Source: Maratus speciosus (Eukaryota > Arthropoda > Arachnida > Araneae > Salticidae). Taken from it: a stretch of 64,000 bases of DNA. Below the pieces are notes generated by a model. It saw only the letters and a program-made list of their open reading frames with translations. It searched no databases and was not told where the DNA came from. The position numbers and the translations under genes are program-made. The stretch is from positions 525,455,451 through 525,519,450 of the forward strand of contig OZ010795.1 in assembly GCA_963932465.1 (NCBI GenBank), given 5' to 3'. Positions 35,501 through 49,375 of this stretch are shown here, in pieces; the stretch's first letter is position 1, and each line of letters starts with the position of its first letter.

Positions 35501-36655
35501 TACATTAAAAAGGGATATTTTTTAATCCGGCAGGACGGGCGCGGGGTGTTTTGACAATAATAATAAAAAATAAATAAAAGTTAAGCCGTATGATATTTTT
35601 GTGGGTAGAAAATTATAATAAAAATATACAGAAAGAAACAAACGTACATCTACCAAAAGAAAGTACAGAAAAAATGTTTAAAAATATTGTGGTTTCTTTA
35701 AAATAAGCATTTTAATTATATAGCGTAGTAATTCAAGAAAAATATACATAATTTAAAGTTCGATTTTTACCTTAATTGATTTAAAACTTAATAAGTTTAT
35801 ATATTAATTTAAAATTTAATAAATGTAAAGTTATTTCAAACAAACAGTTATATCGATAAAATGTAGCTTTATCTAGTACATTACTCATATCACAAACCTG
35901 GATAAACGAAACCCGGATATAGGAAATATGGTACACACTTGGAGTCTTCAGAAATAAATGACTTCATTTTATTTATTTAATTTTGGTGGTATAAAAGGAA
36001 AAATTCTTAAAATATTTCTTAAGAAACTTTCATGGAATTTTTTAACAAAAGAAACTTTTTCATAAGTTATATATTGAATATATCTAAAAATTGTATTTTA
36101 AACGAATCAGAAATTCGAAATCATTTAAAAAGGGCGATAGTATTTTGTTAAAAATTATTCTAAAATTTCAAAGAGATTTGATATAAGTTACTTTTGCTTT
36201 AGAAAGAACTTTAAAGAAAAGTGAAATGATGACAGTAGAATAATTTTCTGAGAGTTCTAAAATAAATTTCTTTCATTTAAAAGAAACATATACATAGAAT
36301 ATATTTTCTCTTCCCATATATAATAAAAAATGAACTTTATAATATAAATTTTAAAGCTTCGACGGAAAGTGTTTATAAGTGTAATTTATCGACATAAATG
36401 GATATAAAATTATTTATCAAATTAATACTATAAGATTTTTCAAAAACAAGGTTTCTAAGAATTATAGAGTTTTAGAAATTATTTTAATTGAGTAAATATA
36501 TTTACATAGTAAATCCATTTTAACTATGAAAAGTTAAAAACAAGAGATTTTAATGTTATTTTATATTAGATTGAAAAATATTAACACAGGATTTGTATGT
36601 AATATCATTTACTAGTTTAATAGAAACTAAAATGAAAAATATTTTCTTGCAGAAT
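32521..36655. other. long AT-rich stretch, nothing recognised
   Basis: A ~40-bp sequence (TTTTTAACAGTCTTTAC, then TTAAAAAGGGATATTTTTT) occurs at about 33972-34013 and again at 35483-35524. An (AC)n tract lies at 33172-33184. A TCACCCTAA string near 35024 may be an isolated mariner-type end. No gene is supported. Confidence 0.4.
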
Positions 36656-38382
36656 TGTCCGACCAGTAAATGAACACTTATGCACATTTTAAAAGAAAAT
36701 GATTCATTCTATTTTAATAAACAGTACCCATTAGTGTTTGACAATGCAAATACATTTATTGGTTTACAAATAATTCAAAAAATAGCAAAAGGAATTTTAT
36801 ATTTTACTCGTTTGAGATGCTAGGGGTGCCTTCATAAGAATCAATAAAAAAAAAACAAGTAAATGAATAGTTGTTACCAGTGAATGAACGCAAAATTTTC
36901 CAGTGAATGAACGCAAAATTTTCCAGTGAATGAACATGCAGCAATTTCATAGCAATTTTCATACTTAAATTTCATAGTTCTTTACATATTTTACAAATAA
37001 CTTATAAGATGTACTTGTACAAATAACTTACAAGATGATTTTACTGAAAAAAAAACTAATTCTATTTCCTGAAATCAATGGCCCTGTATTTCTCTATTCC
37101 AATAACAACTCCAGATTAACGGAAGCATGTTGCAGAAGTAAGTTCGAATGTTTTTTTTTTTTTTTTTATGCCTTTCATATGATCCTTAAAAAACCAGATC
37201 TTATATTTTACAGCAGACCATTTCCAATTGCACCACATGTGGACTTGTGGTCTACATATTGTCACGGTGCTTACTTCACATTTCCAACCTTGGATGCTAT
37301 TTTTAAAACAGAGCCATCCATTTCTCCCCTGGCCGTTTGTCTATAAATGGATTTTCCCTACCTGTTTGTTTCATGACATTGTAAACATCACCTTTTACTT
37401 CATCCTTATGCATTGTAAATCCAAATTTCCCTCTCCAACTCTCCAATGTTCAATGAGTTTTTCATCTTCAAAGGACAACACAGGCAATGCCCCATACGCT
37501 TACTTTCAATTATTTTCCCTCGCAGTTTCATAGACAACGTTGCTTTTGGAATATTAAAATGATAAGATGCCTTCTTCAAACTGAGCTGACCTGAGCCTCA
37601 AAGCTTGTACAGCATCTTCAAGGTCCTCTGTAGAGTACTTGAACCTCCCATAATTCTTTTGTGAGGAAAATGTTTGATCACCAGTGAGAAAATTTCTATC
37701 AATCATCTAAAAACAAAGAAAAAGTAAGATTTGCAAGTTATCAATAATTATTACCTTTAAAAATGTGTGTTTATATGTTCTTTTGTTACGTTCTTATATC
37801 TGTTAACATTTCATTTGTTTCCATTGTTGAAAAGTTACCTAATTCAAAATATAGATGCAAAAGAAGACACAAAATATTAAAGCCCAAATCAGCTCATTCG
37901 CTGGAAAAAATAGCCTAATGTATTCCTTCCAGTGAATGAACAGCTATTCATTCATTGGATTTTTAAAATTTGTCTAACCAGTTATTAAACATCCTTATTC
38001 TCAAATTGTACATATTCTACAATGGTTAAAACAATTAGAAATATGGCTATAATATATAGTATATTTAATGTATGTACAATAAAATTATTGCATAATGCAA
38101 ATAAAAACACTAAATTCTTATCAAACATGTGAAATGACATAGCACTTACATTATTATTTCAGCAAACAAACAATGTGTTTCTCAGACATGAAAAATAAAA
38201 CATGCTCTCAAAGTAAAGTAATGTGACTTCAGTAACCAATCAGGAATGCGATAGTTTCCAACTGAATAGAATTAAGACTATATTTTAACCCTATCTAGTG
38301 GGACGGTTTTCAAACCTTATTCTATTAAAATATATATACAATTTTTTCCTTCACTGCGGCCTGTTCACTTACTGGTCGGGCT
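36656..38382 (-). mobile_element. pogo-like element with psq/CENP-B transposase remnant
   Basis: The ends are inverted: GTCCGACCAGTAAATGAACA on the left and the complement of GCCCGACCAGTAAGTGAACA on the right. The related motif CCAGTGAATGAAC recurs inside at about 36878, 36900, 36923 and 37929, which suggests repeated transposase-binding sites. The interior encodes the DNA-binding half of a pogo-superfamily transposase on the minus strand; no catalytic domain is left. Boundaries are from the inverted repeats; no TA duplication could be confirmed. Confidence 0.68.
37170..37706 (-). pseudogene. pogo-like transposase, N-terminal DNA-binding half, broken
   Basis: From ATG 37706 the minus strand reads YGRFKYSTEDLEDAVQAL. 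After a frameshift it gives SLKKASYHFNIPKATLSMKL, which together make a psq-type helix-turn-helix. A second shift leads to GFTMHKDEVKGDVYNVM and NPFIDKRPGEKWMALF, the CENP-B-type helix-turn-helix that normally ends in FLKRHP; here a stop then HPRLEM follows. In intact pogo/Tigger/jerky-type proteins a DDE domain follows; none is seen from 37170 down to the element end. Similarity is from recognised motifs, without a database search. Confidence 0.72.
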
Positions 38383-39108
38383 ACCCTACATACATAATTT
38401 GCGTCCCGACATTAATTTTGAATGAAAATGCTGATTAAAAAAAATTGCATATTTTTTGTAAACAGTACTTTAAAAGAAATGTACTCTAAAAGCATGTAAC
38501 TAAAAAATGGCGTATAATTTTCAGATGAAGGATTTTAGTCTCAAATAATTATACAGTATTTAATTTTATTCTAACCCCGTATACGCGAGTAATTTTGATT
38601 TCATAATAGATATAAAGGCAACTTTCAATTTATTTGTGTGTAGCCAAAAGAACATTTCTCGCTCCTTGTATCCTGTAACTTTGTATTTTCATTTACTGCT
38701 AGGTGCAGGTAGATAAGACAAAAAAGTCAAATAATACAGAAACAACAAATGTTATACATTTGTGTTTCCATTCAAAAATCATTCAGTTTAATTGAGATAT
38801 ATGAACAGAATATTCGTGCTGTAAAATTATAGTGAAATAAAGAACCCTTTTCAATATTTATTTAAACAACAATAACAAAAAAATGGTATTAGAGAATAAA
38901 AACTTGAGAACTTTTTTTTATCCCAAATCTCGGAAATTTCCTGAAATGTAATAAAAAATATCAACTTTGTGAAATGAACAATATAATATTTGAAATGATG
39001 GTTGCGCTGTATCACAAGAAATGTTGACAACATTTTTAAACAAACCATCTTTAAGCATTTTTTTTTAAACGTGAGTTGATTAGGAATGTCTGATATCATA
39101 AAGAGTAT
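38383..39108. other. AT-rich stretch, nothing recognised
   Basis: No gene is supported. The minus-strand ORF at 38851-39252 is noise that runs into the SINE. Confidence 0.4.
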
Positions 39109-39121
39109 CTTTTTGTTATAC

Positions 39122-39357
39122 GCCCCACCAGTGGCCGAGAGGTTCTGCTCTCGAAGCTGGTAGACGGGAAGTGCTGGGTTCGATCCCAATCGCGCCCGTC
39201 GGCCTAATCGTTCGGAGTTTTCGTGGTTTTCTTCGAGCCGTGGATCTTCCATGCGTTAATACGGATTAGGTTCCCTTAGAAAGACCCCCACGGAGGGCAC
39301 TCCCCCCGGGCCTATATCCCTCGTGTAGATAATTGGCCGTCAAAAATCAACCCAACC
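39122..39357 (+). mobile_element. SINE family A, full copy with 13-bp target duplication
   Basis: This 236-bp copy is flanked by perfect CTTTTTGTTATAC duplications (39109-39121 and 39358-39370). The head carries AGTGGCCGAGAGGTTCTG (box A region) and GGGTTCGATCCC (box B). The body has GTGGTTTTCTTCGAGCC and AGAAAGACCCCCACGGA, and the tail is CAACCCAACCC. It is highly similar to the minus-strand copy at 19879. Perfect duplications suggest a fairly recent insertion. Confidence 0.9.
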
Positions 39358-39370
39358 CTTTTTGTTATAC

Positions 39371-42218
39371 CTTTAATAATTTCTTCATTTTGTATGATTT
39401 AAAGTCATGACTGCACTCATAGAATTGCATCGATGCTCCCTTGGCATAGACTAACATCGATTATTTTTTTAAACATTTTTTCAATCAAATATCATCCTAT
39501 TAATTAGTGGAAAACAGCAATTTTTACCAACAATTTTCTGGTCTTAAAGGGTTAAATAATTTCCACGAATTTTCACATCCGAAAATTCAACATAAAAAAA
39601 ATAGTACTCCAAAAAAATCCGCGTATTACATATTCCTAGTTTTGGCACCAAAGAAATTGGATAAAAATGTGCGCAAAATAACTCAATAAATATAATATTT
39701 TTTTTTTATTAATTTTTGCTATACATACACATTACAGTGCTAGGAATGTATGATTATCATCATAAAAGACCGATTTCGAAATATTCTGATGTGTTTTCCT
39801 TTTGAGGTTCCCTAATTCCATTTTCGCTATCTTTAAAATAATTCCAGAAGTAGGTGTATGTATGCGTATATTAGTATTGCCTCATGATTTTTCGTACCCG
39901 CAACTCGTTTTCGGTGTATTTTTGAGGATTTAGGCATGTATGTGCGTGTGTGAGTGAGTGAACACGATAGCGACCAAAGCATACATTTATTGAGATACCA
40001 TTTGTTGAATACGTTATTGGCTGCAGTCAAAATAACTGTGGTCAGTTTCGAAGAAATTGACTGACTGGTTTTGTATATAATTATTATTATTTTAATCATT
40101 CAGGGACGATCAACAGTGATTCAACTGATCATCATTCATTGATTCAACTGATAAACACTTTCTCTTTTTTTCGTTCTTACATTCATCTTACAGTGTTTTT
40201 ATTTGTTGTTATGTTACTATTTATTTGAACGCAAAGTATTTTGGAAAGTATTTGGAAAGTCGAATGGTATCACCCTAGATATGTTTTAGTGATACTTTAT
40301 ATTTCAAAATATTTATAATGGAAAGATAAAATGATCCTATTAGATAAATAAGAAAAAAATATTTTATAATACATAATGACGTTCAGAAAATAATATCTAT
40401 TTAAATGAATGAGATACTAAAATAATAAAGCATGAGTGACGGAATAGAATTTAATATAGAATCATTTTTTATGTTAAATGGCAATTATATTCCAAATCTG
40501 TTGAACGTTATTTATTAAGGAAAGTTTACATAACATGTGTGCCTATTGTAACCTACACACATGCAGAACTTTCTAAAATTAGTTTTAAAAAACAGTGAAA
40601 AAATTGTGCACATAACCGGGAATTTATGTATAAATCTCCTTTAAAGCTAATATATAATTTACCATAATTTCAAATCCTAAATGAACAAGAAGATATTATT
40701 ACAGCTTTAATGTTAACGCATATTTCAAATCTTATATTTCCTGCTTAAAACTGTGAATCAAATATTATACGGGATATTAAATTTTCAATTAAAGATTTGA
40801 ATGCATTGATTTATAGAACCATAAAACATGTAACATTAAATGATGCATTAATAGAGAAAATAATCAGTTTTTCTTAGGAATATTTTATGAATGCTTCCAT
40901 ATGCATATGCTTCAAATATTATACAGGGAGAAATAAAAACTTTCCTTTTTTCGTTTATTAAGCAAACAAAAAAAGTAAGGATTATAATATAAAATTTTTT
41001 GTTATAAATATCTAAATTTTGTGGGTAATTATAAAAACGCACTTTTATTAAAAGAAACAATTATATTTACAAAACCTGTTTCATTAAGTGGCATAAAATG
41101 TGTATTATTAAATGTAGTCAAGTCACTTTGTAAAGTTATTTTATTATTTTGTTACATAGATTATTGCATTGCTATTAAAAAAATGTTCGAGGTATTTTTC
41201 TGAGTAGTTAAATTTCCACCTAAATTGAATCCTGTATATAAAATCATAATAATAACTTCTAGCTGAATTACTAAAATTACTGAAAAGGTAAACTCTAAAC
41301 CAAAAAAAATCAATGCCACACTAAATGAATTTTAAGATTGGAACAAAATACTAAAGCAATACAGGGTTCTCAATTTATCTGCTCAGATCAATCTCAACAA
41401 TTTTCATAGAGTTAGAATTTTCATGCATGACCAGAGAGAAATCACTTAAAAATAGATGAATTTAATTAATTAAAGGAAGTTTAAACATACCGCAAGACAA
41501 TTTACTTAAAGAAATGTTAATGAACTGAGAAAGTATATTAATTTAAGAATTTTGAATAAGTTAATAGACAAGAGCAGAAATATGAAAACAAATTTCAAAG
41601 TCATACATGAATAGAATCTAACTCTATGGACTGTGATCGTGATATGGCTAATTTCATTGAATTGTAAAAGTTTGTAAAATTGAATTTTTTTTTTAATTTA
41701 TGCCAGTTTACTTTCATTACTTTAAAAAAAACTAGAGAAACATTGTTCATATACTCTATATACTTCAATTTATTAATAATTTCTTTTAAATCTTTATTTT
41801 TAAATTAATATATGATTTTAATATGAGTAATCTTACAAAAAAAACAGACCATAGCTATTGTTTCTTGGATTAATTAGAACTGAAACATTTATTCTCATTA
41901 TTTCTGTTTTTAAAATATATTTACTTATTTAAATCTAGTGAAGTTACTTTATTGAGGAATTGTTTTAGCAGTGCAAAAATAGATACAAGTCAAAATAATA
42001 GGATTAAAATTAATTTAATTCTTCATAGGGAGTTTTAACTCTTATACATACAGGTGTTTCGAAACTTATTTCTCAAGCTATCATAATTAGCAAATGATAT
42101 TGTAAACATTCTAACATTAATGGGAAAAACTTTATCAAGTTGGCATTTACTAACTTCTATTACACAGATTGTAAAATTAAACCAAAGATAATCAATCACA
42201 ACGCTATAATGGAACAAG

Positions 42219-42250
<32 letters not shown>

Positions 42251-45200
42251 TAACATACACAATGTAATCCACAGTAAGTTTCAGATTCTACAACACATGT
42301 TATATTTTGTTGTTGTTGTTGTTGTTCGGTTAGGATGTAACAAGTAAATATTTTTCAGACATAATTAAATGCGGAAATACTGTTCATATATGATTTTCGT
42401 TGTTCCACCTCAACTGGCAGTCTTTTTCTTGTAGTATAAAACACTCCTTAGCCTGAAATAATTTTTAGGGGTTGGGCTACACACACTTCCTTCGGTACGC
42501 AGTTTTACCCGCTGAGTATTCGAATACAGCTGACAATTTATCTCAAGTTTGCTAGTAAAAGAAAGCAGTGGATTTTTGAATCCGTGAGAGAGTATCCCAA
42601 AATAAAAAGGTTTTATTTAAGGAAAAATAGAGGAATGGTTTTTGAATAACAACATTTACATGTTGTAACATATTTTAAGTACGAGAAATTAATAAAAAGA
42701 AAGGGGGTTATTTATTAAATCAATTTTATTTATTTATTTTTAAAAAACACAGCTGGCTTTAAACTTTACTCTTAAAAATAAAGAAATTGTATAATGAATG
42801 ATTTTGAATAAAACCAAGCTATTAATAATATACAAAAAAAAGGGGGGGGGGGGCGTGCTGTGTACAAATAATATATTTTAAAGGAAAATTGCTTAAAAAT
42901 TAGTAAAGTACTCCTAACAAATAATTAAAAAAGCCTTTCCATTTTCCGTTTATTATTAATACACTACTCATAAATTAACTTAATCTCATAAAAGCATCGT
43001 GATAAAGTCTTTCAGTTACTTTTACATCTAAACTTATTTACTTATTTTACAATATAAATAGTCAGATAACAAAAAGGGCTCTTTTATCAACTGCGTGAGA
43101 CATTTTATATTCTCTTGTAAAAAAAAAAAAAAAAAAAAAAAAGATATGAAGTAAATCGACAAAATCGAAAATAAATATTTGATCTTTAAAAATTACATAT
43201 CGGCCGTAGAGAATTTCACGGTGGCATCTATTTTCCCTGTTAGAATTTTAAAATGAACTCTCCGATTTTCCTATATCTACATAAGATTTGTGTCCTTGAA
43301 ATAGAATAGAATCTCCAAGTTCTTTTTAAAAATTCAGTAAAGATTTTATTTACTTTTTTTAAGTTAAAAAATGCTTACTTTAAACCTTTTGAGCGTTTAT
43401 GTAAAAAAATATTAATTTTCTTTCACTAACTTTTACATACTTTTTAGAAATTATACAAGATTCCTAAAATCCCATGCAATCGTTTTATCTATTTCCCTAG
43501 CGTGTATTTTTTTTTTTTTATATCATCTAATTTTTTCTTACATTTTATTTTATATCACCCAATTTCTTTTTATTTCATAGCCCCTGAATGGATATATTTT
43601 CTTAAATACAATATTGTTTAGTAATTTAGTTTGTATTATTGTTTAGTAATTTAATTTGACAGCAGAGACTATATATAAAACATCGCGAATTATTATTCAA
43701 ATTTAATTTAATTGTCACATGTTATGAGATTTAATAACAAGTTATAAATCTCATTAATAAAATGTAATTAATATTTTATAAAAAATATATTAATTGAGAA
43801 AATTTATGTTTAAAACATTATTTTATGTATTTTTATTTTTTCTAATTTCTGATTTTCATGATAATAATAGAAGAAACTTCCTGTATTCCCAATCGGATAA
43901 TAAAACTTGAAGTTTTCTCTAAAATAACAAACAGTTTTACCAGTGAGATCTTAAATTAAATATAAAAAATACATAATCAAACTCAAATTTGTCTTAAAAT
44001 GACAAATATAAATTTGTAATCTGTGAAATTTTCGTTATTCTTAAATCAATCATTTTTTACGTACTGGTGCAAACATCACTCCTTAAATAGCTCTGAAAAC
44101 ACCAAAGGATACTTTCTAAATAGCAGTTTTGGTTGTTTATTCTTTATTGAAATTTGACATTAATCAATTCTAATTTTTTTTTATTCAATAATATTAAATC
44201 AATCGTAAAATATACTTAATGCTGAACGTTTTATTGATTTTTAAGGAAGCATGTAAATACTAAATTTTAAAATTTTGGGAGTATATTATTTGAAACCCGA
44301 AAAACAAAAACCAAAAAGAAACTGCAATATATATAACAATTTATCCTATCGAAAGGGTCGGAAACACATCGCACAATTGTTATAAATGTACGAAAAAAAC
44401 TACCCAAACGGGTTTTTGCCAAGAAAACAAGCATGAAAGAAGAGAAGAAAACAAGCAGAAGAAAACCCTAAGAAGCTGCCTAAGAAGAAAAAAAGTAGAG
44501 CATCTGATAGCCACTCACGTGCAAAGGAATGACACAATATCTAACCCAATCAAGATGGACACATTGATCAATAAATGAGAACGAGATTATTACACGCTCT
44601 ATAACATTTGAAATCGCTTCTGGTTGTAAAACAACTGCGAGATACAATACCGCATCTGCCGCCTGCTCTTAAAATTTTCAATTTTACGAAAACAAAAAGG
44701 AAGAAAGAAGGGAAGTTATGCATCATTAGGGCCTGTGAACGTTATTAAAAAATATTAACTTCAAAACATTCCCAAATCTATACAATATAAATGATCGAAT
44801 CGAACATAAATCGAAATATAAATGATCGAAAACCAATATAAAACATCTATACTGATGTAGGCTTGTAAATTGGAAGGTGCAGAAATTACCTTGTAAACGT
44901 AAACAGCATCGTAGTACAAAAATATCAACGTATTACTAAAGTGAAAACAAAAACTGAGATTTTTCTGTAAGAAAGAGCGTTAAACTAATTCAAAACAACT
45001 AGACAAAAACTATTTTATTATGTTTAATAAGATTACATACTTAAGCTGGTTAAAAATTATTCTTCAGCATTCAGAAGTTATATATATACAAGGGATTAAA
45101 GCACATATTAAGGAAACATGCTGTGATGCATTTAAATAGTAGACGTTAAGTGTATTTCTGTGCCAGTATAATTTCTATAAGTTTGGAATTTCATGTTAAC

Positions 45201-48200
45201 CAAACGTGAATCTGTACAAAAAGGTGTAAAAAGAGTCATTAAAAAGCTATTAAAAGCTATTAATGTTTCTATGTGTAAAAATATCCATTCTAAATATATT
45301 ATTTACTACCTTATGGAATATGAAATTATTTGTTGATATAAAATGCTAATTTATTATTTGGTTTTATATGTAGTATAAAGAGTGTTTTAGCATGAATATT
45401 TTTTTATATGTAACTCATAAAACTCGGGGGTTGTATAAAATTGTGAAATGTTTAATTTAAGAAAATAATTCTTTTCAATCGGTTTTCATATAAGGTAGAG
45501 CAAATTTTGATTTTGTTTTCAACTGGAACAATAGCTATCAATCTAAATGTTTAAAAATTAACTTTTGTATAACGATAAAAAAAAAAAAAAAAAAAACTCA
45601 GCAAATATAGAAAACACTAGAAATATATCATGCAACTTTAGAAAACGTGTCACGGTAATACACCATGCAACAAATTGAAACTTCTCAGCGAAGTTTAAAA
45701 GAGTAGTCATTTTATCAATGAAATCAAGCGCATGGAAATGTTATATTCCTATGGAATACATTTAATCCCTGGGATTAATTTTGCCTCCAGCACTGTTGAC
45801 CATTATTTAGTCTACATGTTAGCAAATGAGTATCAAACTGCAGGTGGTTAGTTTCCCAAACGACCGAAATTAATCACTTAGAAAGTATTGATTTTACATT
45901 TCTGTACGTAGAGTTTTCGTCCCTTTATAAATATTTTTGTAATATAAATAATAATTATCTTAATTGGAAAGTGAGACTTATTAAAGAAATTTTTTTATAA
46001 TGTTTGTTTATATCGCATAATAGTTTGTGTTATTATTTTCTGAATTTCGATCAAAACTCATAATTAAATCAATTGTAACACAGCCCAATGACCAGTGTTT
46101 ACGGACATAATTTCACCTTTTATTAATATTAAACAATGGCATTGCATACATGCTTAGATCTTTTGATATGCATGTAATACTTTTATGTTTTATTTCATTA
46201 TCGTACATGGCTTTGAGTAATTCTGTTATATTTTAAATATTACTTTCGGAAAAATCTACATTTTTTAATTATTGAGGTTTATGTATATTTCTTTCATATT
46301 TCTGTCATATATTTTATGCACATGTGTAATTGTACAATTTTAACTTAAGTTCTATTTATAATTAACGTATATTCCACAAATGTATTTCTCTGTACTTGTT
46401 TTTAAATGTATTATCTGTGATGTTAAATTTGGTTCATTAACTGACCACTTAGCATAATCTGAAAAAAAAAAAAATTAAATAAAAATAAACTAATATTTAG
46501 AAAATGATAGTATGCATAATGCACTATAGTTTTAGATAAAAATAGTATAATATGATTCATCCTTGAGAAAACGTTATGAAGATTAAAAGACATGCCGATG
46601 AATAGAAATGCCTAATTACTGCATAAATTTATGGGTCTACATTTCGCGATGAATGTATTTTTTTTTTGTGTGTGTGTGTGTATGAACTTGACTAGTTTGG
46701 CGAAACATCTAAAATTTAATCGAAATTTAAGAATAAAAATATTTTTTAAAAATCTTAACATTTTAAAATAAATTAAAATAAAATAAAATTGTAACTTTAA
46801 TTTAAGAACATTTTTTCCTTTATTACTAGTACAAAATATTTTAAAGTGAATTTGGTAATGTTTCTAATGTGACAATAATAAAAAATTGCAAGGTGTCAAC
46901 TATGTAATTCCAGTCTAAAGGAAATATCTAAAGTTACTGTGTGTATTATATTTCGCTATATAAAAATAATTTTTTTGTCTTAGGGATTATGAATTATTTG
47001 TGATTATTTTAATAATTAAATCATTAATGAATTAAAAATATATTGATATATACAAATAATTTCAAAACGTCTAAATACTGTAATAACAAACGCAGCTCAG
47101 TGGAATATAAACTATTACAATCGTTTTAAATACTTCGAATATTTTCAATGAAAGAACTATGGCATAATCATCGATCATCTGCATCCGTTCTAAATGACAT
47201 TGGAGATATGGTCAAAACAGAAAAAACGAATCGTTTTGTCTTAATCTTGAAAATAAATTTAAATTAATAGAAAGCAATAATGAGTTATTTATCGCTAGTT
47301 ATAATTCATTTCATTTTAAATTTCGATTCGTTTTCTTAAAGAGAAATTAAAAATATATTTTAAATCTCCTTTCTTCTATTGCAAAACTGAAAAATATATT
47401 ATGTTCAAACAATAGCTTTCAAGTTCACTTAAATGGATTTTTGATTTAATGAGTAAAAGCACAACGACAGCTTTTCCCTTTATAATTTGGAATGATCAGT
47501 TCAATTAAATGAAGTTTTGTCATGTCATATGAATATGACAAAAATTCGAAATTCACTTTCACTTTTATGAAATATTTCAGAATTTAAATATGGAAATCTT
47601 GATAAATGATTATCTGACCTGTTTTTGACTTACTATAAGTTGTTTGTTTCATTAAATTTTGAATAGCGAAACTCTCTTTTTGAATAGGATGATTAAAAAT
47701 AATTTAAATGTTTATTTCCGTATCATTGTTTTTAATATGCCTAAAATGAAATGTTAAAATAGTAATAAAAATATGAGATTAAATTACAGAAATTTTATGC
47801 TGTATTGTACGCGAGAGTGTTTTTTTTTTTTTTTTTTAATTGAACTATTATTAATACATTACAGATTATGAAATCTGTGGAAGTTGACATTCGTATTTGA
47901 TTTTATATTCAGGCAATAGAAATTAAACTTCCGTCCATCTTTCTTATGCAATAAGTTTTTCTGTTTTATTTTTGAAACATTTTACATTTTTTATTTGTTT
48001 AATTTTTAAGTTTGAAATATTTCCTTAATATTTACTGATAAACGAAATTTTTAGCAATATAATAAGTTCAAAGTCAAATTTTAATATCATAATCTATATA
48101 ATGAGTAATAATTATGAATATAAAGTTATTAGTTTATTAGATTCATGATGAATACCGTAGGAAAAAGAAAATACATACCCACTACTTTTTCTTGGAGTCT

Positions 48201-48616
48201 GATAAACAATTCTAGAGAATTCTATTAAAAATCCAGTAAAAAATGTATTATGGATCTATATTTATATTGAAATTATACTTTAAATAAAATGTAGAAATAA
48301 GAAATTAATGCAAAAATTTTGAAGTATTATAATATTTTACATTTTTCTAAGATTTCTTTGTTTAGTTAACAACAGATGTTTGTATTTTAAATATTTAAAC
48401 ACAGATGAAAATACGTAAGTGATTATATATAATACATACAACGCAGTGTGGAAATTTATTGGGACTTAAACATTTGAATTAAATGTTTATATTCGAATTT
48501 TGAAAGTTGTTATAGGAAATGTTCTTTTTATTTGTTCTTTTAAGAAGCTCCAAATCACACTTTTATATGAAAATTCATTCCAGTGTGTAAGTAGAAAAAC
48601 AACAATAATGATTTTA
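39371..48616. other. long AT-rich, gene-free stretch
   Basis: No gene or bounded transposon is seen in over 9 kb. It holds many homopolymers (A29 near 42219-42248, A20 near 43120, A20 near 45579), a G12 run near 42841, a (TTG)n tract near 42310 and a (GT)n tract near 46668. A Lys-rich open stretch at 44310-44578 has no Met start and no recognised homology. Confidence 0.45.
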
Positions 48617-48617
48617 C

Positions 48618-48842
48618 ACTGTAAAAAAAATTCCGCAACGTTCCTGGGAAAAAATGGGAAGCTGAGTTGCCCATTATTTCCAAGAAACATTTCTTGAAAA
48701 TGACTGGAACTTTACTGTATATGTTAAAAACTTTCTACAGAAATGCCAGTAAGTTTCCTGCGAAATACCAGGAATATTTCTGTTGACAGCAAAACATTAC
48801 TGACATTTCACAGCATGCGGGATCCGCAGACGATTTTTACAT
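48618..48842. mobile_element. candidate MITE with ACTGTAAAAA-type left end
   Basis: The left end ACTGTAAAAAAAATTCCGCA resembles the foldback element at 14116. The right boundary is proposed where the complement reads TGTAAAAATCGTCTGCGG. The interior has repeated CCAG.AA.TTTC.TG blocks. Boundaries are uncertain. Confidence 0.4.
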
Positions 48843-49274
48843 TTCCAGTTGACAATTTTCGCTTTATTATCATTATTTGTTAGAATGAAAAAATATTTTG
48901 AAATTGACATCAAAATTATTATTTATAATTTACACGAAAAAATAAATTTTCAGTTAAAATTCAATAAAATAAATATATATATGATATATTGTTTCTGAAC
49001 TTTGCTTAAAATATAAAAATATATAAATGTAAATAATAATTAAAAAAAAAATCTAGACATAAAATATTTTGGATTTTCGTTAGTAATTATGTTAGTTTAG
49101 AAGTTAGATAAAATACATATAAATTTTCATGAAAAAAAAACCTAAACGTAATTGTATATTTTTTCCAAAAATAAAAAAAAAATCAAATTTGCAGCAATTC
49201 AAAGTGTCAAATATATATCAAATTTAAATCAAATTGTAATAAGGTGTTAAAATATAAAATTAATTAAAAAAGAA
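48843..49274. other. AT-rich stretch, nothing recognised
   Basis: No gene or structured repeat is supported. Confidence 0.4.
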
Positions 49275-49375
49275 AAAAAAAAGTCCAGAGGTAGCATCGA
49301 ACTCGGGCCGTACGGGTGGCGTGCGAGCTTTCTGCCTCCACACCACGAAAGACACGTTGCGAGCTGCAACTAATG
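49275..49375 (-). repeat. tRNA-like fragment, probably SINE-derived
   Basis: The minus strand has a box B-like CGAGTTCGATGCTACC and an upstream GTGGTGTGGAGGCAGAAAGC in place of box A. It is GC-rich relative to its surroundings. No cloverleaf convincing enough for a tRNA gene was found. Confidence 0.35.

Noticed and set aside
44310..44578. Lys-rich open frame with CYKC..GFC on the plus strand
   Set aside because: It has no Met start and no recognised homology, and its composition follows a GAA/AAG-rich tract. An exon cannot be excluded but is not supported.
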